A stretch of DNA of 64,000 nucleotides. Origin: Spongiihabitans sp963422685. Lineage in GTDB: Bacteria; Pseudomonadota; Gammaproteobacteria; Arenicellales; Poriferihabitantaceae. The notes beneath the pieces are model-generated. The model saw only the letters and a list, made by a program, of their open reading frames with translations. It made no database searches and was not told the origin of the DNA. This document shows, piece after piece, positions 17,660 to 26,674 of this stretch. A program made the translations under genes and the position numbers. Each line of letters opens with the position of its first letter. The first letter of the stretch is position 1. The stretch spans positions 1,364,001 through 1,428,000 of the forward strand of contig OY730442.1 of assembly GCA_963422685.1 (NCBI GenBank). Reading direction: 5' to 3'.

Positions 17660-20600
17660 AGCAAAACCTCCGGTTCTTTCTTATTTCTGGTAACCAATAT
17701 GTACAGACAGGGCACGACGAGTAACGCCAGAACAGTTGCGGCGGTGAGGCCACCAATAATCGTTAGTCCCAATGACAGCCATACCTTTTGGCTCAATGCC
17801 AGGGGCAACATGCCGACGATGGTTGTTACAGTGGTCGTAATGATGGGTCTTAAGCGATCGGCAGCGCCTCTTGCGGCGGCTTCTGGTATGGTCATGCCTT
17901 TTTCACGGTAATTGTTCATGGTATCAATCATCACAATAGTGTCATTGACGACGATACCAATAAGGGCAATAACGCCGATCATCGCCATGAATGAAAACGG
18001 CACGTTGAACAGTACGAGAACGAAGAATGAACCAGTCAGAGCTAGTGGAATTGCCGACATGATAATAAGTGGCTGACTAAAACTATCAAACTGTAAGACC
18101 AGTAATGCAAAGACCAGGAACAGGGCAATGTACAACATGGTGCCCGCTGAACCGAAGGTCTCTGCGCTGTCTTCTGCTTCACCGCCGAAATTATAGTGAT
18201 AGTTCGATGGCCAATTCTTTTGAGCCTCATCGAGGAAGGGTTGGATATCTGCAATAATTTCCCCTGCGGTACGCCCTGCTGTATCCGACATGACGGTAAT
18301 TGAACGTTTGCCATCTTTATGAAGGACAGCGATTGGCGACTCGGCAAACTCAAGATCAACGAGGGACGTTAGAGGAACCGTTTTGCCGTTTTGAGTGGTG
18401 ATATTGAGGAAGTTTGTCTCGTACATTTGGCTTGGCCCACCAATTTCGCCCGCTCGGCTCGGCCAGGCGTACCCCATTCGGATTTTAATGTCTTCTTCAA
18501 TCCCGCCAACCACATACTTACCGATCTCGTCACTGGTGAGGAGCATGCGCGTTTGCTCGGCGAGTTCCGAGTTGCTCAGACCGTAGAACGTCAGGTTGTC
18601 CTGCCGTGGTGTAGCTTTTAGATCCAGAGCCGGAAGGCCAAGGTTATGGCGGACGTTATCCGCCCCATCGATAGATTTCAGTTGATAGGTGACGCGTTGG
18701 GCGAGGTCACGCAACACTTGCATATCATTGCCGGTAATTTCAATCTGGACGGGTGCCCCTGAGGATGCACCGCCAATAGATGGCGTGAGCAATAATTCCC
18801 CCCCGGGGCAGGCGCTCATGGCTTGGTGTATTTTCTCGGTTATATCCGGCATATATTCATAGCCGAGTTTTGAGCGCGCATTCTTTGGCGTTAAGATCGC
18901 CGTAAACCCTACAAAATTCAGGCTTCTCGTCGGCAGTAATTGATCCGCTGGTGCTGGCGTGGAGAAAGGGCTTTTTTCTCCAACATATTTTGTCACGCTT
19001 TCCAGATAGTTCAGCTCGCGTAGTTTCTCGCCGACCGCGTCCGCGCATTGTTGTGCAGAGACCATGGAGGTATCTGGCTCTAGCTCGATTAATATCCCTG
19101 TGTTGCGGCCATCGCCTTTGGTCATAAGTTCAGAAGGCAGGGTTGAGAATGCCAGAATGCTGACAACAAATGCCGCAAACGCCACACCTACCCATGTTGC
19201 CGCTGCTCGTTTCTTGTGGATAAATTTCCGCAGCAACAATGTAGCAAGGAGCTCACTGGCACGTTCACTGGCGACATCAACTTTCGTCTTTTTCAATTTT
19301 GTCCCGGCTTTGGGGAGAACAAAGCGGGACAGCGGGATACACAGCAAAAGCGCAACAAAATAGGCAGCGATGAGACACGCTATAGCGGTCATTGGCATTG
19401 GTCTAATGTATTTCCCGGTTAAACCGGCGATACCGAGCAGTGGAGCCATAGCCAAAATAGTTGTCAACTGGCCTGTCAGGGCGGGCACGGCATAAGTTTT
19501 TACGGTGGCTAAAGCAGACTGTCCAAAATTTTTGCCCCGTACAAACATATTGTCGTGCATGCCTTCCATCATCAGAATGAAAACATCGACCAGCAGTCCC
19601 AGAGCGATCACCATACCAACGATGACGATTTGATTGAGGGAGTAACCCAGTGCCGCAATCATAATCAGGCCGCCTGCAAATGCGACGGGAATGGCTAACC
19701 CGGCGACCAATGCCTCACGCCATGTCAGGCTTATAACAAGAACCATAAAAACAACCAGCATGGACTGCCAGCCGCTGTTGAATATATTCTTGAGATCTCC
19801 CAGAATGTTTTCGGATTCATCAACCACCACGGCGTATTCGATACCGTCAAGCCAGTTCGTGCTTTCTCTGGCATCTGCAAGTGTTTGTTTCGCGCTCTCA
19901 ATAATATCAATGGCATCTTCGCCTGCGCTTTTTGTAATGGACAGTTCGACGGCACGCTCGAAGGGTTTGCCACTGCCACTAAAAAATGTGCGTGAACGTT
20001 CTTCAGCCTGGGTAATACGAATCTCGGCAATGTCGCCCAGTCGGATAAGCTGTCCGCTCTGCGTTTGTTTGAGGGGGAGATCTTTGAGCTGGCCAAGATT
20101 GCGGTACCGTCCTGTCATGCGGAAGGTCGCGCCTCCCATCTCTTCACCATCAAAGGCTCCCCAGGGGAGGTCAATATTCGCCTGCTGAACCGCATCCCTT
20201 ACTTGCAGTGGCGATAAGCCCAAAGCGGTTATCCGGGAGCCAATAAGGCGTACCATAACAATTTTTTCACGGTCGCCGGAGATTGTCGCTTTGTTTACCC
20301 CTGGTATGCGCTCCAGATCGTGCTTGATTTTTTTGGCGAGGGCCGTGATTTCAGGCAGGTCTCGATTCCCGAATATACGGAAACTGAAAATGGGGGTGTC
20401 ATTATTACTGACTTGGGTAACGGTCGGCTTCTTGGCTGCTTTTGGCAGCTTTCCTTCGGCTTCGCTTACCTTGGTGCGAACACGTGAGATCGCATCCCCT
20501 GCTTCAATATCACTGCGGAATTCCACAGAGATTACAGAGTATCCGGCAAAAGAGCCGCTTCTAAGCCGTTTGAGCCCTTTCAAACTTTTCAGCTCTTTCT

Positions 20601-20832
20601 CTAAACGATTGGTGATTTCCTGTTCAATGGTTTGAGCATCACCGCCGTCCCAAGTGGTTGTAATGGTTGCATTGGCAATGGCAAGATCAGGTTGTGACTC
20701 TTTGACCATGTTGTTGACAGACAACCAGCCGCCAATGAGCAGAATACTGAGAAGAAGTTTGGCAAAGGTTGTCTTTAGGAAAAATGTTCGGCTGATAAAC
20801 GAAGGCTGTTCAGCACCAGGCGCATTACTCAT
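17656..20832 (-). CDS. RND-family inner-membrane efflux transporter (HAE1-like)
   Basis: This roughly 1058-residue proton-driven transporter has the RND layout: TM1 near residue 25, a large periplasmic porter loop, TM2-TM6 around 360-500, a second loop, and TM8-TM12 at the C-terminus. TM4 reads LGLLVDVFILMMEG, where HAE1 pumps usually have two adjacent Asp; only the first Asp is kept here. TM10 reads GIVVNDTIVMID, without the Lys of AcrB. ATG 20832 overlaps the adaptor's stop by one base. It may belong to a diverged RND subgroup with a different proton relay. Drug or solvent export is likely by family, but the substrate cannot be read from sequence. Confidence 0.92.
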   Translation of the reverse strand: MSNAPGAEQPSFISRTFFLKTTFAKLLLSILLIGGWLSVNNMVKESQPDLAIANATITTTWDGGDAQTIEQEITNRLEKELKSLKGLKRLRSGSFAGYSVISVEFRSDIEAGDAISRVRTKVSEAEGKLPKAAKKPTVTQVSNNDTPIFSFRIFGNRDLPEITALAKKIKHDLERIPGVNKATISGDREKIVMVRLIGSRITALGLSPLQVRDAVQQANIDLPWGAFDGEEMGGATFRMTGRYRNLGQLKDLPLKQTQSGQLIRLGDIAEIRITQAEERSRTFFSGSGKPFERAVELSITKSAGEDAIDIIESAKQTLADARESTNWLDGIEYAVVVDESENILGDLKNIFNSGWQSMLVVFMVLVISLTWREALVAGLAIPVAFAGGLIMIAALGYSLNQIVIVGMVIALGLLVDVFILMMEGMHDNMFVRGKNFGQSALATVKTYAVPALTGQLTTILAMAPLLGIAGLTGKYIRPMPMTAIACLIAAYFVALLLCIPLSRFVLPKAGTKLKKTKVDVASERASELLATLLLRKFIHKKRAAATWVGVAFAAFVVSILAFSTLPSELMTKGDGRNTGILIELEPDTSMVSAQQCADAVGEKLRELNYLESVTKYVGEKSPFSTPAPADQLLPTRSLNFVGFTAILTPKNARSKLGYEYMPDITEKIHQAMSACPGGELLLTPSIGGASSGAPVQIEITGNDMQVLRDLAQRVTYQLKSIDGADNVRHNLGLPALDLKATPRQDNLTFYGLSNSELAEQTRMLLTSDEIGKYVVGGIEEDIKIRMGYAWPSRAGEIGGPSQMYETNFLNITTQNGKTVPLTSLVDLEFAESPIAVLHKDGKRSITVMSDTAGRTAGEIIADIQPFLDEAQKNWPSNYHYNFGGEAEDSAETFGSAGTMLYIALFLVFALLVLQFDSFSQPLIIMSAIPLALTGSFFVLVLFNVPFSFMAMIGVIALIGIVVNDTIVMIDTMNNYREKGMTIPEAAARGAADRLRPIITTTVTTIVGMLPLALSQKVWLSLGLTIIGGLTAATVLALLVVPCLYILVTRNKKEPEVLL

Positions 20833-22106
20833 CAATATCCCCCTGATTGCGTGTTCTCAGGGGCTTCAATAACGCTAACAACGTCTACTTGCGAACCAGG
20901 CCTTAGGCGACTTTTCCCTTTTGTAATGACCTTGTCACCGGTATTCACACCTTCTATGATTTCCATGCCATCTATGCCAACCAGACCCGTGGATAATTCC
21001 CGTTTCTCTACTCTATTATCGTCTTTCAGGATGTAGGCATAGTATTTATTATCTTTGGCAAGAAGCGCATTGAGAGGAATAATGACCGCATCGTCTTTGC
21101 GCCCAATCTCGAACCAGACAGTGACAAAATCGCCATCAATCAGGTCAATCTCCTTATTTTCCGGTGTGGTGATTCTGACGCGCATGGAGCGGTCTTCTAT
21201 GCTGACTGCCGGGCTGACTGCGCCGACCCGCGCGGTCACGAAATAGTCATCCAGGGAGAGATTTAAAATCTCGCCAATGGTCTGAAGCTCCGCCAGAGCG
21301 TCTTGGGTCATAATGTAAACGACCTGTCCAACCTTGATACGTTTTCCGGTATTCAAGGGAACATTGACGATAATTTCAAATGACGCAGGGTCAATCAGGA
21401 CGATGGGTGCCGTTCTGGTTGCCAGCTGTTCGCTTGAGGCGTTGAACTGTTGTTGTGAGTAGTATTGCCCCTCTCGAATGTTGATAAAGGCAATCTGACC
21501 ATCAAATGGCGCACGTAGTTGGTTATCGTCAAAACCAGACTGCGCACGATCCAGGTCGGCTTCGGCTGATCTGACATTGGCCAGGGCTTGTTCATAAGCG
21601 GCTTTACGCTCTTCATATTGATTGGCGGCAATCGCATCGCCTGCGCGCAGTCGTTCGGCACGATCGTAGTCGCTCTTGGATTTTCTTAAACCGGAACGAG
21701 CCACGTCCAAACGCGCACGTGCAGATACGAGATCAGCATCCTCTTTGCGATGCTCAAGTTCAGCGAGCAACTCACCTTTCTTGTATTGTTCGCCTGGCCC
21801 AATGACGGTATCTCCCTCATTGAGGTTTCCGCCTGCCGAGTTGCTTTTAACGTAAGAGATACGCCCTGAAGATTGGAAAACCAGGTATTCACGCCGAGCT
21901 GCTTTGGCGGTTCCCTGGCCATATTCAAATTCACTGATGCTGCCAGTGTAAGCTGTCGCTACCTCAACAGGGGTGTTGGTGTCTTCCTGAGCCTGGACTT
22001 GGGCGATGCCGATGACCAGGAAAATGCTGAAGCAGATAAGCCGGGTTAGGTGTCGTATCGGGCTTTTACGAGAAATGCGGCACGCTCTTCTTATTGGTGT
22101 TTTCAT
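20832..22106 (-). CDS. RND efflux periplasmic adaptor (HlyD/MFP family)
   Basis: The 424-residue adaptor links the RND pump to the outer-membrane channel. After a basic N-terminus there is a signal sequence (LICFSIFLVIGIAQVQAQ). It is followed by the first lipoyl/barrel half (VEVATAYTGSISEF), a helical hairpin with AADARSGLR-like coiled coil around residues 120-200, the second barrel half (QLRAPFDGQIAFINIREGQY) and a membrane-proximal domain with GDKVITKGKSRLRPGSQV. It is the first gene of the operon. The upstream region 22107-22240 is AT-rich and would hold the promoter; no regulator gene is adjacent on this strand. Confidence 0.9.
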   Translation of the reverse strand: MKTPIRRACRISRKSPIRHLTRLICFSIFLVIGIAQVQAQEDTNTPVEVATAYTGSISEFEYGQGTAKAARREYLVFQSSGRISYVKSNSAGGNLNEGDTVIGPGEQYKKGELLAELEHRKEDADLVSARARLDVARSGLRKSKSDYDRAERLRAGDAIAANQYEERKAAYEQALANVRSAEADLDRAQSGFDDNQLRAPFDGQIAFINIREGQYYSQQQFNASSEQLATRTAPIVLIDPASFEIIVNVPLNTGKRIKVGQVVYIMTQDALAELQTIGEILNLSLDDYFVTARVGAVSPAVSIEDRSMRVRITTPENKEIDLIDGDFVTVWFEIGRKDDAVIIPLNALLAKDNKYYAYILKDDNRVEKRELSTGLVGIDGMEIIEGVNTGDKVITKGKSRLRPGSQVDVVSVIEAPENTQSGGY

Positions 22107-22244
22107 AATGCTCCTGCTATGCTGAATGACAGTAAAAAAATATTATATAACAATATTGCCTTATATATTTCAATCTAAATCACCCAAAATAGTATTAGAA
22201 CGCACTAACAGAAAGGATTAGCTTTCCGTTCCTTCAAAGAAGAT

Positions 22245-22388
22245 ATGGAGATCTGTTCAGCGGCGTTTTTTGCACGCACTGACGGACTCTGGCAGGCCTC
22301 CCAACCTGCGCGTATAGAAGGCAGTATACTTGAAGGTGGTAAAGCTGCATTCAAGTTAAGAGAGAAAAAATACTCACTCGCTGCATAA
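22245..22388 (+). CDS. Small ORF, hypothetical
   Basis: A 47-codon frame starts at ATG 22245 with AAAGAAG just upstream. The product MEICSAAFFARTDGLWQASQ... has no recognised family. It lies in the 520-base AT-rich gap between the efflux adaptor and the divergent gene at 22628, and may equally be the tail of a lost gene. Nothing else was identified between 22107 and 22540. Confidence 0.2.
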   Translation: MEICSAAFFARTDGLWQASQPARIEGSILEGGKAAFKLREKKYSLAA

Positions 22389-22544
22389 GCGAATGTTTGG
22401 TTAACGGCTGGTGATAGTTTAATGCAAAAGAATATAATGTTTATTTGTGATCAAAGCAAGTTAAGAAGTCCAACGGCGCTATTTCAGATTTGTTGTCGCA
22501 ATAAAGTCACGCTTATGAGCTCCATCACTTCTTTATAAATAAAA

Positions 22545-22586
22545 AAGTAGGGTAAGGCTTTCCGGTCATACTGTCTTATCTTACTT
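22545..22586. promoter_or_regulatory. Inverted repeat upstream of a putative DNA-binding protein gene
   Basis: AAGTAGGGTAAG (22545-22556) and CTTATCTTACTT (22575-22586) form a 12-base imperfect inverted repeat, with 10 of 12 positions pairing, 42 bases before the start of the gene at 22628. Position and symmetry suit an operator for the ribbon-helix-helix-like protein encoded next, which is inference. A ribosome-binding site AAGGA sits 7 bases before that start. Confidence 0.35.
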
Positions 22587-22627
22587 TCACATCCGAAAAT
22601 AAGAAAAATGGTGTATAAGGATATGAT

Positions 22628-23092
22628 ATGCAAGCACCAGATACTAATGAGCTTCAAAATATTACAGAGTCAGAAGATGATTTTTCAAAAGCTGTTCGCT
22701 ATAAGATTTCACGATCCAAAACTGTTGAGAAAAAAACCTACACAATAACGCTAGCAAATATCGACTATATAGAAAAAATTGCAAAGGAAATTGCTAAATC
22801 AAGAGATTCGTATAATTCATCAGCAAGCGAGGCATTACGAAAAATCATCAATGTAAATGCTAGGATTTATAACTACTACGATGCCAGACAGCCAGAAGAA
22901 TTGTTTATTTTAGTTAGAAACATCATCAACAATGACGGAAATAGACCAGAATTTGATAAATGGATTTCCACCTATGTAGATTTAGTATTAATCCCTGTCA
23001 TGCCGAATTCCGAAGCTGTAAATCTACCATTAGAAAAGATGGATATTTTAAAAGAAAAATGGGCAAAGAATATGAGTTACATTCTTAACTAA
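22628..23092 (+). CDS. Hypothetical protein with ribbon-helix-helix-like segment
   Basis: The 154-residue AT-rich gene encodes a charged protein. Residues 36-78 (KKTYTITLANIDYIEKIAKE, then SSASEALRKIINV) have the strand-helix-helix layout of ribbon-helix-helix DNA-binding domains. The C-terminal half is of unknown fold. It has a good start (ATG with AAGGA upstream) and an inverted repeat in its leader. The frame stays open past its TAA into the 78-codon frame that follows directly, so the two may once have been one 233-residue gene. A transcription regulator or antitoxin is possible but unproven. It faces the degraded restriction-modification locus. Confidence 0.5.
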   Translation: MQAPDTNELQNITESEDDFSKAVRYKISRSKTVEKKTYTITLANIDYIEKIAKEIAKSRDSYNSSASEALRKIINVNARIYNYYDARQPEELFILVRNIINNDGNRPEFDKWISTYVDLVLIPVMPNSEAVNLPLEKMDILKEKWAKNMSYILN

Positions 23093-23329
23093 GTGTCGAG
23101 CTACAAAAATGAAATGGCAAGAGATCAAAGAGAATATTTTGACTATATCCCCTCAGATTTAATACTGGGGAAATTGGGCAAAGTATCTACATCAAAAATA
23201 CTTCAAGAGTCCGACAAGGATAAGTTCATTACACCGCCCACAAACGTAAATAATTTATCGAGAAAGATGTATAGGATAGTTCGAAGTGAACTGGATCGTA
23301 TTAAGGCAGAAGTTAAACAGGCTGCATAA
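23093..23329 (+). CDS. Hypothetical protein, in-frame continuation of the preceding gene
   Basis: The frame begins at GTG 23093, the codon immediately after the TAA of the preceding gene and in the same phase, and encodes 78 residues (SSYKNEMARDQREYFDYIP...) ending KAEVKQAA. No ribosome-binding site is visible, and an internal ATG at 23114 is an alternative start. Either it is a separate small gene or the C-terminal domain of the upstream protein split by a nonsense mutation (CAA to TAA would restore it). No family recognised. Confidence 0.35.
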   Translation: MSSYKNEMARDQREYFDYIPSDLILGKLGKVSTSKILQESDKDKFITPPTNVNNLSRKMYRIVRSELDRIKAEVKQAA

Positions 23330-23369
23330 CAAAGATCAGATGGTGCGACAAGACGGTAAGAATCAATAT

Positions 23370-23503
23370 ATTTAAATAGAAACGGCTTTCAGGCCGATTT
23401 TCTTGTGAATACCAAACCTTGCGATTTTTGCACAAATACCTTTCAGATATGCCAGATTGAACACCTTCTTCAAGGTAGTCATAAAGGCCAGCGGCCCGGG
23501 CAG
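23370..23503 (-). pseudogene. C-terminal fragment of an Eco57I/BsuBI-type adenine methyltransferase
   Basis: Read on the minus strand this stretch gives LYDYLEEGVQSGISERYLC followed by KNRKVWYSQENRPESRFYL. The RYLC-x-x-R-x-x-WYSQE-x-RP block is typical of the C-terminus of type II adenine methyltransferases paired with BsuBI/PstI-like endonucleases. No start or catalytic region is attached, and a TGA stands just upstream in frame. It lies downstream of the endonuclease and is separate from the larger methyltransferase at 24538-25790, so it seems to be the leftover of a second one. Confidence 0.45.
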
Positions 23504-23505
23504 CC

Positions 23506-24526
23506 TCATATTCGCCGCTTCAAGGGCTTTGGCTTGTTAGCTGTTTTTATATCATGAGGGCCTAAGAAACGGTCGCCATTGAAGTGAATGATGTGATCTG
23601 GATTGTCAGCAATCCACACTTCTGTTTCCCATGCAATATCAGCAGCGTTCTTTCTGAATTCGGCGCGGTCTGGAAAGGCGGTCACATAAACCAGGCCGAC
23701 CTTGCAATCTTTGAACGCTTCTTCAAGTTCAACCCAACGCTTTGGTGAAACGGGACCATGACTTGTAACAGCTTCGATTAAGAACAGCCATTCACGGTCT
23801 TCGTCATACACAATCACATCCGGTAACTTGTCGTGTGACATTGGTGGAACGCCTAACGATTCCAGATAGTCCGCTTCCAGGAACATCAGCTTTCCGCCTT
23901 CGTTGCGGCTGCTGGCAGCATCACCGATGTAAAGCAGTTTTCCACCTTTACCAACGAAGCGGGAACAGAATTCGTGAACAATATCAGCATGAAGCTGATT
24001 GTGCTTTCCGGGTGATAGCTTGATGGTTTCACCGTTAGGAAAGGTGATGGGGATTTTTTGAAGTTCAATTTGGCGTTCATACTGTGCTGTCAATTCGGTC
24101 ACAGCGTCTTTGTACTCCTGAACCTTATTCTTTCCAATTACCGTCAGGGTACACCGCCAAAATGTCAAGAATTGGTTGGTTCAGTTAATAATTATTGTTT
24201 TTGCTGTTAGTGGGTCTTGCAGGGTCGTCCCGGTTACGATCAACAACACGGGCTTGTTCAAACTGGTGAAGGGTCTGGCGTCTAATCGTTTCACGGCTAT
24301 TCGGCTTGTAATCCATGCCGTATTCACTACGGATGAATTCCATAATGTTCACAGTTGGTAAAAGGGGAGCGGTAGCGGAAGCCCAACTGTCTGAAGGCTT
24401 AATGTTAGCTAATGCCAGGAACACCCATCCTGAACGGTCGTTATATTGTGCTTTTGGCAGCCCCAGTGCTGTCAAAAGCGCTTTGGCTTGTTCAAGCTTT
24501 TCTTGTTGTTGTTCGGTAAATTCCAA
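23506..24526 (-). pseudogene. BsuBI/PstI-family restriction endonuclease, broken
   Basis: The gene starts at ATG 24526 (MEFTEQQQEKLEQAKALLTA, then YNDRSGWVFLALANIKPSDS), the N-terminal helix-turn-helix half of BsuBI/PstI-type endonucleases. After NNNY at about 24185 an in-frame TAA appears. The frame goes on LNQPILDILAVYPDGNWKE, and a frameshift near 24130 leads into the catalytic half (VQEYKDAVTELTAQYERQIE to the end at 23506). That half holds GKHNQLHADIVHEFCSRF, KLPDVIVYD and FLIEAVTSHGPVSPKRW, the conserved nuclease core. One nonsense codon and one frameshift separate intact-looking halves, so the inactivation looks recent, or an assembly problem. Confidence 0.75.
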
Positions 24527-24537
24527 GTTTCACCCCT

Positions 24538-25790
24538 TTAAATAGTGTCCATTACCCCAAGAACAGGATTGACGATCAAATCAACTTTGTTTGTTATAAC
24601 CGTCTTCAACTTTTGCGCTTGCTTGCCAATTTCTTTCACTTGTTCGCGTAAAGGGAATTTCATAACCCTGATTTCAGTTGCGTTTACCTGGGTGTTTCCT
24701 GAAATACATCTGAAATACTTGTCCATGAACGATGAATTGAATATTGCAGCAAGCCCGTATTCTTCGGTGTTCGTTAGTTTGCTAGAAGATAAGCCAATGT
24801 AATTTGTTTTGTTTCCGAATCCGATCAGTTTACAGTTATGTGTGGTGGCAAGATGAACCCCCGCGACTAAACGCCGTTTTTCATCTTTTGAAGAAAAGCG
24901 TTTCAACAGCACGAAGGTTCCATTTTCCATTGTATGCTTTTCATGACCTTCGTTTAGCATGAAGGACACTTCCTTTTTTAGGCCGCCGGTCCATGTTGTG
25001 GTCAATGGCGTAACATTGTGTGGGCGGTATAGGGGGATCGAATTAGGCGCATTTGTGTCTTCAGTGATGTACTTGCGCGTTCGATGTTCGACAACACGAC
25101 CGGTGGAAATGAAGTAGCCAGCACCTTCAAAAGTGGTTGGGAATGTTTCGGCTTGCCTTAAAATACTGGCTTCACAGGCTGATTCGGGAATGCGGATGAT
25201 TCTCTGATCATTTGAAAGGTCAATGATCAGTTCAACTGGGTATTGTTCTTCGTTAGCGTTGTTTATGCTTGTGTCACAGTCGCTTGAACGAACGGTTACC
25301 GCTTTTCGGTCTTTTCCTTTAATGAACCGGCAAATGATATTTTCTTGAAGAACCGCCGAATCATCATCTTTGAACACTTTGTCCCGGTGCTTGAAGATAT
25401 GTATCAAGTCCAATACTGATTCGGTTAATAGGTACGAACGGAATCCCTTGAAGTACAAACCACTGCTGAAGCTACGGGGCGTAATCGTTACCATCTGCCC
25501 ACCATCTTTCACACAAGCCATTACAACAGCCATGAAAGAAGCGTAAATGTTGGGGTCACCGTGGAATAGGTCAGCCGCCACTTTCGCATAGGGTGAATCT
25601 GCCACGCTGTATTTGAAGTACGGCGGGTTGATCACTGACACATCAAAAGATTGAATGCTTTCATCTTTGTCGGGTCTGGCAAGAACAAAATCTTCACAAC
25701 GGATTTCATACGTGAAGGTTCCGCGTTGCTGGATGAAAGTGTTCTGAACGATCTTCAGCGTTTGTTCAAGGTTGTTGAAGCCAACTCAAT
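24538..25790 (-). pseudogene. Eco57I/PstI-type adenine-specific DNA methyltransferase, 5' truncated
   Basis: The open frame reads FNNLEQTLKIVQNTFIQQ, then TYEIRCEDFV, VSVINPPYFKYS (the NPPY catalytic motif of N6-adenine methyltransferases) and GGQMVTITPRSFSSGLYFKG. The C-terminal target-recognition half follows, ending NATEIRVMKFPLREQV at 24538. The methyltransferase would protect host sites of the endonuclease encoded 12 bases downstream. The N-terminal SAM-binding part (the D/N-PPxxGxG region) is missing: a TGA at about 25785 and the remains of another gene stand in its place. An alternative start at 25641 would still lack motif I, so activity is doubtful. Confidence 0.7.
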
Positions 25791-25812
25791 GGAGTTCCGA
25801 ACCATCAATGTT

Positions 25813-26674
25813 TTACCCGGTTAATTTTCCTTTATCTGCTTTTTTGGGTTTTAAAGTATTGGTAACAGAATGAAACGGCGATATATCCTCATGTTTTCCC
25901 TGATAAATTCTTCCTGGATGTAAAGATAATGCTTCCAAAGTTTTATCTATCAAACTTAATGTTGACTTTTTATCTTCTGAATTAACCTCTATTTCAATGA
26001 GTTGAGTCTTATACCTTTCAAATGATTTAGACAATGCTTCTTTATAGGCGTAGTCTTCTACTAGTATAAACTACTAACCATATTATTGGCACAGTAAAAG
26101 GGAGTTTTAGAAATATGTATTGGAATAGTGTTCAAAATTTGATGCGGCTATTTCAAATGGATCAGGGGAGTAATTAACTACAATAAATAAACTAACAATA
26201 GATATAATAAATGTAAATTCCCACATTCTTTTTGGAGCTTTGAAAGATTCTTTTCTTTACTTTAAATGCAGAAGCCAGGCCTGCACTCGTTGCCCCTGGT
26301 AAAAGGCTTTCTACTTTTTGTGTTAATTTTTTTACTTTCTCTGATAGTTCATTCAGAGATGCTGTTTGTTCTGATAGGGTCTGCCATATTTTCGGTAATT
26401 TTTCGGATAATTTTAACACTTCTTGATAATCATCATTTGCTGAGTTTTTTGAATTATTTATTTCAGATGTGTTATCCATTGCTGCTTGTTTTAGCGATTG
26501 GATTTGATCAGTTTCTTCTTCGGCATCGGATAATCGCGTAGAAATCTAATTTGCAGAATTAGTAAAATTAGAATTATTTTCTTCCAGTTCTTCAAAAAGC
26601 GCCTTGCTTGAAATTATTAAGCTTTCTAATTGCTCTGTGAGTGAATTTAATTCTTCGTTATTTGGTCTTGCCAT
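25813..26674 (-). pseudogene. Coiled-coil protein with two membrane helices, broken
   Basis: From ATG 26674 the minus strand encodes MARPNNEELNSLTEQLESL, an in-frame TAG at 26548-26546, then a long coiled coil (QTASLNELSEKVKKLTQKV) followed by LLPGATSAGLASAF. Frameshifts then give KRMWEFTFIISIVSLFIVV (helix 1), LPFTVPIIWLVVYTSRRLRL (helix 2) and EDYAYKEALSKSFERYK to the end at 25813. The reconstructed protein is about 285 residues: cytoplasmic coiled coil, membrane hairpin, polar tail. I recall the PGATSAGLASA and EDYA-x-KEA motifs from bacterial membrane coiled-coil proteins, but cannot name the family. It overlaps nothing and directly follows the stop of the gene at 26675. Confidence 0.5.

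Noticed and set aside
26036..26110. Several TAA/TAG codons read as Gln in the coiled-coil gene tail
   Set aside because: Another frame here gives a perfect membrane helix (LPFTVPIIWLVVYTSRR), so frameshifts explain this stretch better than stop recoding.
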